The notes below the pieces were generated by a model. The model had not been told where the DNA came from and did not search any database. It saw nothing but the letters and a program-made list of their open reading frames with translations. From Gemmatales bacterium (GTDB taxonomy: Bacteria > Planctomycetota > Planctomycetia > Gemmatales > Gemmataceae): 64,000 nucleotides of DNA. Shown piece after piece: positions 63,376 through 64,000 of this stretch. The DNA is taken from the NCBI GenBank assembly GCA_026004675.1, contig BPJP01000010.1, forward strand, positions 143,697 to 207,696, written 5' to 3'. The position numbers and the translations under genes are program-made. Each line of letters begins with the position of its first letter. Within the stretch, counting starts at the first letter, position 1.

Positions 63376-64000
63376 ATGTCTTCGATTTCTTCGATTGGCT
63401 CCGGCTCGATTCGCGTTGGCGGTCTTGGCAGCGGCATCGATACCGAGCAGCTTATCCAAGGCATGCTCGCCGTCCAGCGCGCCAAAGTTACGTCGCTGCA
63501 AAACAACCAGTCCAAGATCAAGGAAGAACAAGAAGCCTTCAAAAAAGTTGAAAGCAAACTCATCGACTTGCAAAACCAGGCTGAAAAACTGGCCAAGTCT
63601 TTCAACAGTCTCTTCGATGCCAAGTCCACCTCGTCGACTGATTCGACAGTGGCCACCGCCGTCGCCTCCACTTCCGCTGTGCCCGGAACTTATACATTCA
63701 CAGTGGACAGCCTGGCCTCGGCCCACCAGCTGGCGACTCAGGGGTTCGCCGATCCAGATGCCGAAATCATGCAAGGAACCATCGATCTGTCCGTGGGGAG
63801 CGGCACCTCCACGACGATCACCATCGACAGCACCAACAACACGCTCCAAGGTTTGGTTGACGCCATCAACCGGTCCGATGCACCAGTGATGGCGTCGATC
63901 CTCAACACGGGCAGCGGCGCCAATCCCTACAAGATTCTGCTCACCGCTGAAGACACCGGCGCAGCCAACACCATCAATATCGTCAACAACCTGAACCAGG
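63376..64000 (+). CDS. fliD: Flagellar cap protein FliD, N-terminal part (cut by window edge)
   Basis: The start of FliD (HAP2), which forms the filament cap. AGGTGGAG precedes ATG 63376. The opening GGLGSGIDTEQLIQGMLAVQ is the FliD N-terminal signature. A coiled coil (about 38-75) and the beginning of the D2/D3 region (VPGTYTFTVDSLASAHQLA) follow, then a flagellin-IN-like motif (STNNTLQGLVDAINRS). The frame has no stop before the window ends at residue 208. It lies 97 bases after the flagellin gene on the same strand. Confidence 0.95.
   Translation, partial: MSSISSIGSGSIRVGGLGSGIDTEQLIQGMLAVQRAKVTSLQNNQSKIKEEQEAFKKVESKLIDLQNQAEKLAKSFNSLFDAKSTSSTDSTVATAVASTSAVPGTYTFTVDSLASAHQLATQGFADPDAEIMQGTIDLSVGSGTSTTITIDSTNNTLQGLVDAINRSDAPVMASILNTGSGANPYKILLTAEDTGAANTINIVNNLNQ

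Noticed and set aside
62450..63889. A single 479-codon reading of the flagellin frame
   Set aside because: After 63028 the translation is low-complexity and runs antisense to good sense: the flagellin C-terminus and the start of fliD lie in other frames.

Overview
The window looks like a chromosomal piece of a planctomycete, probably from the Gemmatales side of the phylum. Phylum-level markers are two DUF1559 prepilin-like proteins that begin with the FTLIELLVVIAIIG type of leader (12240-13139, 24775-25308), a large PVC-type membrane-bound dehydrogenase with a C-terminal haem c domain (46069-49083), and a BatA/von Willebrand A membrane protein (6108-8384). Kdo hydroxylase, LpxD and LpxI genes indicate a Gram-negative envelope with Kdo-lipid A. 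The genus cannot be fixed from the sequence alone. I saw no tRNA, rRNA, CRISPR array or insertion sequence.

1-6100: a thioredoxin-like C-terminus cut by the window edge, a Kdo hydroxylase, an alpha/beta hydrolase, a His/Tyr-rich secreted protein, a PAS-GAF-receiver signalling protein, and a translationally coupled HAD hydrolase/GGCT pair. 6100-11800: the vWA protein, then a Rieske protein, a cytochrome b6-like protein and a membrane-anchored octahaem cytochrome of the hydroxylamine-oxidoreductase (HAO) family. These three form a compact quinol-oxidising module that resembles the Rieske/b-HAO complexes known from anammox planctomycetes. 11800-28500: DUF1559/lipoprotein pair, fatty-acid desaturase overlapping an RND pump, YbaK, a glycosyltransferase, two membrane thiol-redox proteins (DsbD-like and NHLRC2-like), a second DUF1559 unit, an NmrA-like reductase, then lpxD and lpxI. 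28500-33600: YfhO-like membrane protein, GT2 glycosyltransferase and a distant BshC-like protein.

33600-45800: a minus-strand Tad/Flp pilus locus, transcribed cpaA, cpaB, cpaC, cpaE, tadA, tadB, tadC, a lipoprotein, a small membrane protein, an AAA+ ATPase and a TadD-like TPR lipoprotein. No pilin gene was found in it. A 54-bp tandem repeat carrying a small hairpin separates it from the PVC dehydrogenase.

49200-60500: a minus-strand flagellar operon in the transcribed order flgC, fliE, fliF, fliG, fliH, fliI, fliJ, a MotE-like gene, fliQ, fliR, flhB, flhA. flgB, fliP, fliM and fliN are not in the window. It is followed by a CPA2 antiporter. On the plus strand lie a flagellin gene interrupted by a one-base frameshift and the start of fliD, which runs off the right edge.

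The points that most deserve a second look are the Rieske/cytochrome b6-like/octahaem module (including a Cys that may bind haem c_n), the flagellin frameshift with an intact C-terminal domain, the AAA+ and lipoprotein genes embedded in the Tad operon, and the structured or repeated non-coding elements around the Tad locus.
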